Assembly: GCA_963978895.1 (NCBI GenBank)
Contig: OZ022238.1
Location: 8,278,938 to 8,342,937 of the forward strand
Direction of reading: 5' to 3'
DNA length: 64,000 bases
Source of the DNA: Erpobdella octoculata
Taxonomy: Eukaryota; Annelida; Clitellata; Hirudinida; Erpobdellidae
Shown: positions 59,837 through 64,000 of the stretch, one piece after another
How positions within the stretch are numbered: position 1 is the stretch's first letter
Layout: each line of letters starts with the position of its first letter
The notes under the pieces: generated by a model
The model's database searches: none
What the model saw: only the letters and a program-made list of their open reading frames with translations
What the model was told of the DNA's origin: nothing
Program-made: the position numbers and the translations under genes

Positions 59837-61393
59837 TCATTTCTTAAAACAAAGTATCAAGTTTGTCATTATCCCAACCAAATTAAATAAAAACTCAACT
59901 ATTTCAACAAAGGTCATTACGGTTATTCCCATCCACAAACTGAGACTTCCGCCAACAGTTCCAAGTATTGAATCCCAAGAATAAACAGGTGTGTCAGTAA
60001 TAAAAATAGTGTCATTAAATGGGAAAGTAAACTTCACTTTCAAAAAACGTGATCTGATTTTATCATTTGTTCGGAGAAACTCATTATACTGGTTTTGACT
60101 TATATTATTAGAACCGAAATTACTAGCTGCGTCATGGTAATCTTGAAAATCTTTGTAATATTTCTCTGTTGCCGAATAACTGAGATATTTATCATAAAAT
60201 TCTTTTTGTGAAGAAAGTTTTGGCCAATCGTAAAACGAGTGAACAGTTCGTTCGTAGGATGTTTCAACGCAGGGTTTCTTGCAAATTGACCAACAGCTGT
60301 CGTATAACTTTGTGTAAGTAGTTTCTTCACAATCAATTTGCTTAAGTGCTTTTATCGCTCTGTTTAATTGAGCCTCTGCGCTCAAATTGTTCATTTTCAA
60401 TGCCATGGTAGTGTTACCGCATGTATCTTCACTGTTATACATTGGCGGAATAACCAATTTTCCGGAAACACATTGACATGCTTTTAAAACTGCATCATTG
60501 ATACATTTGATTTTGCAAATATGAGTGCTATAAAGAACGTTTGAAAAATTTTCTATATTTTTCTTACTCTCACAACCTTCACTGTTGTATGGCTTGTCTA
60601 GAATTGTTTTAACTTTCATGGATAATTCTACTAACGATTCAGTTCCTGGAATAAGATCGAATCCTTTTGAAAAATCACCAACTCCCTCAGGAGAAGATAA
60701 AACTACTTTCATTCCTTCTGTGCTATACCCATAATCTAAATGGAAAAAATCTACATCATTAATGTAAGTATCCGTATACAATAGCAAAGTAAGAGATTTT
60801 ACTGAAATGTTACAAAAGTTTGAAATCTGGTATGAATAGCATTCGTAGAAATCTGGGTGGTAGATAATTTCTTGTTTCAACTTTGTACAAATTTTATATA
60901 CGCCCTTGTCAGCATTGTCAGTCATTGCCATGTCGACAAGAAATGGAACGGAATTATAATCAAATGATTTACCTTTTGGGAGAGATCTTGAATAACTTAT
61001 TTGAATCATATTCGACAAAGATATTTTACTGATAAAAGTTACATTTTTTAAACTATATGCTAAGCTTAATATTTTTTTTGAAAATTCTTCTGCTGTAAAG
61101 CAATAGCGTCCATCAAATCCAAAAATATTTACCAAAACTGGTTTTGCACTGCAAATAATTATTGCAGGAAATATATTAGGAGCTGGTGATTCTCCATAAG
61201 CAGTTTTGTATGGATATGAACCGTAATTTTTACATAAAGTAACAAGTTGCCACATAAGAATTCCTGAACATCCAAGAGCAGCACATAGCCACATAATCTT
61301 GAAGGGAGTTCTTTTCGATTTGACGATCTTTGACACGCCACGCACCGAAATACTTTCACCAAATTTAACAAATTCTTCTTTTACGTTTTTCAT
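59837..61393 (-). CDS. DEG/ENaC-family sodium channel subunit, intact, intronless
   Basis: A 518-residue paralogue of the gene at 14917. It has TM1 at about 31-53, FPAIIIC at 75-81, an ectodomain with the cysteine-rich block (CKIKCINDAVLKACQC, EDTC, DSCWSICKKPCVETSY), and TM2 with GGSLSLWMGIT and FVEIVEFL near the C-terminus. Arg-Gly replaces His-Gly at 18-19, and Gly-Ile-Thr (489-491) takes the place of the G-X-S filter. The start ATG is followed by the same KEEFVKF sequence seen in the other copies. It is uninterrupted and most likely expressed. The N-terminal region, TM2 and cysteine frame are conserved among copies, while the outer ectodomain (residues ~85-130) diverges most, as expected for ligand- or partner-facing loops. 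Confidence 0.88.
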   Translation of the reverse strand: MKNVKEEFVKFGESISVRGVSKIVKSKRTPFKIMWLCAALGCSGILMWQLVTLCKNYGSYPYKTAYGESPAPNIFPAIIICSAKPVLVNIFGFDGRYCFTAEEFSKKILSLAYSLKNVTFISKISLSNMIQISYSRSLPKGKSFDYNSVPFLVDMAMTDNADKGVYKICTKLKQEIIYHPDFYECYSYQISNFCNISVKSLTLLLYTDTYINDVDFFHLDYGYSTEGMKVVLSSPEGVGDFSKGFDLIPGTESLVELSMKVKTILDKPYNSEGCESKKNIENFSNVLYSTHICKIKCINDAVLKACQCVSGKLVIPPMYNSEDTCGNTTMALKMNNLSAEAQLNRAIKALKQIDCEETTYTKLYDSCWSICKKPCVETSYERTVHSFYDWPKLSSQKEFYDKYLSYSATEKYYKDFQDYHDAASNFGSNNISQNQYNEFLRTNDKIRSRFLKVKFTFPFNDTIFITDTPVYSWDSILGTVGGSLSLWMGITVMTFVEIVEFLFNLVGIMTNLILCFKK

Positions 61394-61579
61394 TTTGAAA
61401 AAAAAAATGAAATAGAGGTTTTTAAATATTAACTAAAGTTATGTCAGAAACAGTCACACCTTTATATTAGATTACTTCACTTTATACAAAGCTTATACAG
61501 CCTTCTGCTCATGAAATAAACAATTCTTTAGTTTAATGGGCTTGTAATAATGGAATTTGCCAGGCAGTTGTGTTTTGCG

Positions 61580-62455
61580 ACAAAGCATACATGGAAAAAT
61601 AAATACTAACTGTGATTTAAACATATTTTTCTGCAGTTTATTGATCGCTTTATGCGACAGAGTGGATGGCTGATGCAAGGATGAAAGTGGCTTAAAAGGA
61701 TTTTATTTTTTTCATTGTCATGCGTCTTTTTTGTAATAGTAATGTGACATGCTGATTAAAACGACAACGTTAATATTAAAATCAGTTTTTTTTGCTTAAT
61801 TTTCTAATCCAAATTGAGAAACCAATTGTATAAATAAAAAAAAACTACAGCTGACATTAGTTAATTCATCGACACACTTAGCCTGAGCAGTGCCAGAGTT
61901 ATTTGAGTCAGGGAGTTATTTAGGCGCACCACGCCTCCGTCTCTCTTAAATAATTAGAGGAAGATATTCAAAATGCATCCCACCACACACCTTCTACGGA
62001 CATTGGTGATGCCGATGAGATTCAAATCTCCGACCTCAGGCCAACACTACCAGCAGAGCTCACCATTTGATGCTTGAAAATAACGTTTTTTTAGTGCGAT
62101 TATTAAAAAACAAAAATTTATCTGAATAAAAACAATTTAAACAAATCTATCTTTTCTACAAAACGATTTAAGAAAAAAATACAAAAAATTTCGTTTTATA
62201 ACGAAGGGGATTCAGCGCATTTTTAACTAACGTGTTAAGATGTATCAGTTCAGCGTGTTGTTGATATTGAAACTTGTGCAAACATGCATTGAAACAAAAC
62301 AAAAATTCAATTTTTAATGATTTTTTGGGGAAATCGTTGATTGTTGTCGTGTATACTTTATTGGTTGTTCAACGCTGCTGAGTAGAAGCTTCAAACAAAT
62401 TCATTGTTTTTATTGTTGTCATGACGAAGAGAACGCAAACATTTAAAATATTCCT
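61580..62455 (+). repeat. Duplicated block near a DEG/ENaC gene (copy 2)
   Basis: Matches 13938-14420 in order: ACAAAGCATACATGG, GATGAAAGTGGCTTAAAAGG, TGACATGCTGATTAAAAC, GCTGAGTAGAAGCTTC and GTTGTCATGACGAAGAGAAC. It is longer because of a SINE-like insertion at 61880-62070. Confidence 0.7.
61880..62070 (-). mobile_element. tRNA-derived SINE-like element
   Basis: On the minus strand GGTGAGCTCTGCTGGTAGTG (A-box-like) and GGAGATTTGAATCTC (B-box-like) are ~35 bp apart, as in a tRNA-derived pol III promoter, followed by an unrelated body. It differs from the SINE at 12632. Confidence 0.55.
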
Positions 62456-62479
62456 CACAAACATTTCAGTGGAAAATTT

Positions 62480-62665
62480 TCATAGCTAATAAGTGCAGAA
62501 ATAAATCTCACATCTCTCTCCCTTTTTTTCTCTCCATTTACCCATCAATCCATTCCTGTCTTTCCGTCTGTCTGTTCTTCCGTTCTTTTGTTGGCCCGTC
62601 CATCTGCCGTCTTTTGTGGGCTGGTCCGTTTTACCCTCCGTCCGTCGGTTCGTCCACCCATACAT
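62480..62665. repeat. Degenerate YCCR tetranucleotide tract
   Basis: CCATCAATCCATTCC, TCCGTCTGTCTGTTC and CCGTCCGTCGGTTCG: a decayed version of the ATCC/GTCC array type. Confidence 0.6.
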
Positions 62666-64000
62666 TTATTTTTTTTACTTTATTTATTTCACACAAAGTC
62701 AAAGGGCTATCAACCGCTTACATCACCAAGCAGCAACGTTTAAAACAAAAAAAATGTTAGAGCAGCAGAGCTAGACTGCAAAAAAACACAAATTGAAACT
62801 TAAAAAATGATTAGTCATGTTCTAAGGCACCCGAAATCTAAGAAATTTATCAAAGTTTGGTAGTTTGATTGCTGCGTTGAAGCGGGATAGAGTTGTGGAA
62901 TTTACAACATCAGCCGGCAAAGAGTTCCAAGGTTTCACCACACGGTTGCCAAAAAAGTGCTTTGATGTTTCGCATCGGAATTTGGTAGTTGTCAATCTGT
63001 GATTGTGTCCTCTGGTTCTGGAATAATTTGAGTTAATGAAAGGTATCGTGGTTCGAGTGAAATTATTAATGAATCAAGTAGCAAAGCGTAAGGTCAGCCA
63101 GTAATCGACGTTTCTCCAAAAAGTGTAATTTGAGTTTTAAGTCTTTGCATATAAGGATGAAGGGTCAGAGTAGGAATGGCTTTGGTAAATTGTTTTTAAA
63201 CTCTTTCTATCCTATCTATCTTATTTCTTGTGTTGATTCCAGACAAGAGAACTGTATTCCAGTGTTGGCCTAACATAGGTACAGAATGCTTTGATTAGAA
63301 TGTTTTGGTCTCTTGTAGGAAAAGAACAAGAGAATCATGTTTGTCAAAATGAAGAAAAAAATCAATAACCACCCCTAGATCTCGAATTATGTCTACTTTT
63401 GTTAACATGTGACTATTAATAAAATAATTGCAAAAGTTTAAATTTCTTCTGCAGCCAATCAATGAGAGAATCTGGCATTTGTCCGGAACAAGCTGCAACT
63501 GCCATTCATTACTCTATCTTGCTATACTGTCAAGAGAAAATTGTAACTGGGATGAAGACTTGTTGTAAAGTTTCACATCATCTGCAAAGAGCTTACAAAT
63601 GGTGTCCGAGTTTGCAAAAGTGCTGGGTAAATCCTTTATGAAGAGTAGGAATAAGGTTGGCCCCAGAACACTGTCCTGAGGAACTCCACTTGTGACAAAA
63701 ACCTCATTAGAGATAGAAGCATTAATGTTGACTTTTTTGTGACCTCAATTTAAGAAAACCATAAACCAACCTTTCATATTATCACCAAAACCATAGGTAT
63801 AAATCTTTTTCATACGTTTAACGTGTGAGACAGAGTCAAATACCTTGCCAAAATCTAAATGTATGATGTCCATGTTCTGCCTGTTTGTTATGGCATAGGT
63901 CCATTGTTGGGCACATTCGAGGATGTTAGTAGTTGTTGATCGAGTTGGGATAAAATTGTGTTGGCAGCACTTAATTAGGTTGTGATGTAACAAATATTTA
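62666..64000 (-). mobile_element. CR1-type non-LTR element, 3' part, continues beyond the window
   Basis: Minus strand. At the right edge RT blocks begin with FIPTRSTTTNILECAQQW and IIHLDFGKVFDSVSH. Then follow SGVPQDSVLGPTLFLLFI (about 63690-63640), the FADD catalytic box (near 63580), QLQLVPDKCQILS and RDLGVVID. The C-terminus reads RGHNHRLTTTKFRCET then FFGNRVVKPWNSLPADVV, with a stop at 62822. Frames are broken by several shifts and the normal Gly before SVLGP is Asp, so it is a pseudogene. A/T-rich 3' UTR ends near 62666. Confidence 0.82.
62822..64000 (-). pseudogene. Broken reverse transcriptase of the CR1-type element
   Basis: The coding remnant of the element above. At least two frame changes separate the N-terminal block (63993-63745), the central block, the 63498-63295 block and the C-terminal block. 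The catalytic FADD is still readable. Confidence 0.75.

Overview
The window looks like AT-rich nuclear DNA of an invertebrate animal. It has spliced genes with GT-AG introns, animal gene families (DEG/ENaC sodium channels, a Ly6/uPAR protein, an RGS protein), and a dense mixture of transposon classes found together in metazoan genomes (CR1/Jockey-type non-LTR elements, a Ty3/gypsy LTR element, hAT-like elements, a Helitron, a piggyBac relic, tRNA-derived SINEs, and a hammerhead ribozyme of the type carried by Penelope-like elements or retrozymes). I cannot name the phylum from sequence alone.

Layout. 1-8.7 kb is transposon-rich: two non-LTR reverse transcriptases, a hAT-like element with a nested retrotransposon tail, the hammerhead ribozyme, a second hAT-like element, and head-to-head Helitron pieces. 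10.8-11.5 kb (minus) holds the last exon of a glycosyltransferase-like gene. 13.5-22.2 kb is bracketed by a ~345 bp inverted repeat and contains an intact intronless DEG/ENaC gene, a young LTR element lacking its reverse transcriptase, and an orphan Ly6 exon. 22-35 kb is mostly gene-free DNA with tandem duplications and dispersed repeats. 35-39 kb carries a frameshifted DEG/ENaC gene, a hAT transposase relic and a second, decayed DEG/ENaC copy. 40-45 kb has a hAT-like element filled with a G-rich minisatellite and a complete small Helitron. 46.3-48.9 kb is a four-exon RGS gene with consistent splice phases. 51.4-52.4 kb is a very long (ATCC)n array. 52.5-53.2 kb (minus) is a two-exon, ten-cysteine Ly6 gene. 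53.6-54.1 kb is a piggyBac fragment. 55-58.7 kb is a complex tandem array whose ~578 bp units each carry a TATA box, potential RNA hairpins, a U-tract and CG-rich palindromes. 59.8-61.4 kb (minus) is the second intact DEG/ENaC gene. 62.7-64 kb is the minus-strand 3' part of a CR1-type element that runs off the window.

The host genes fit a membrane and signalling theme: a locally duplicated DEG/ENaC family (two intact genes, two broken) interspersed with duplicated Ly6 exons. Ly6 proteins in other animals modulate ion channels, but any functional link here is inference. The most unusual feature is the 55-58.7 kb array. The best supported non-protein element is the hammerhead ribozyme at 5.7 kb.
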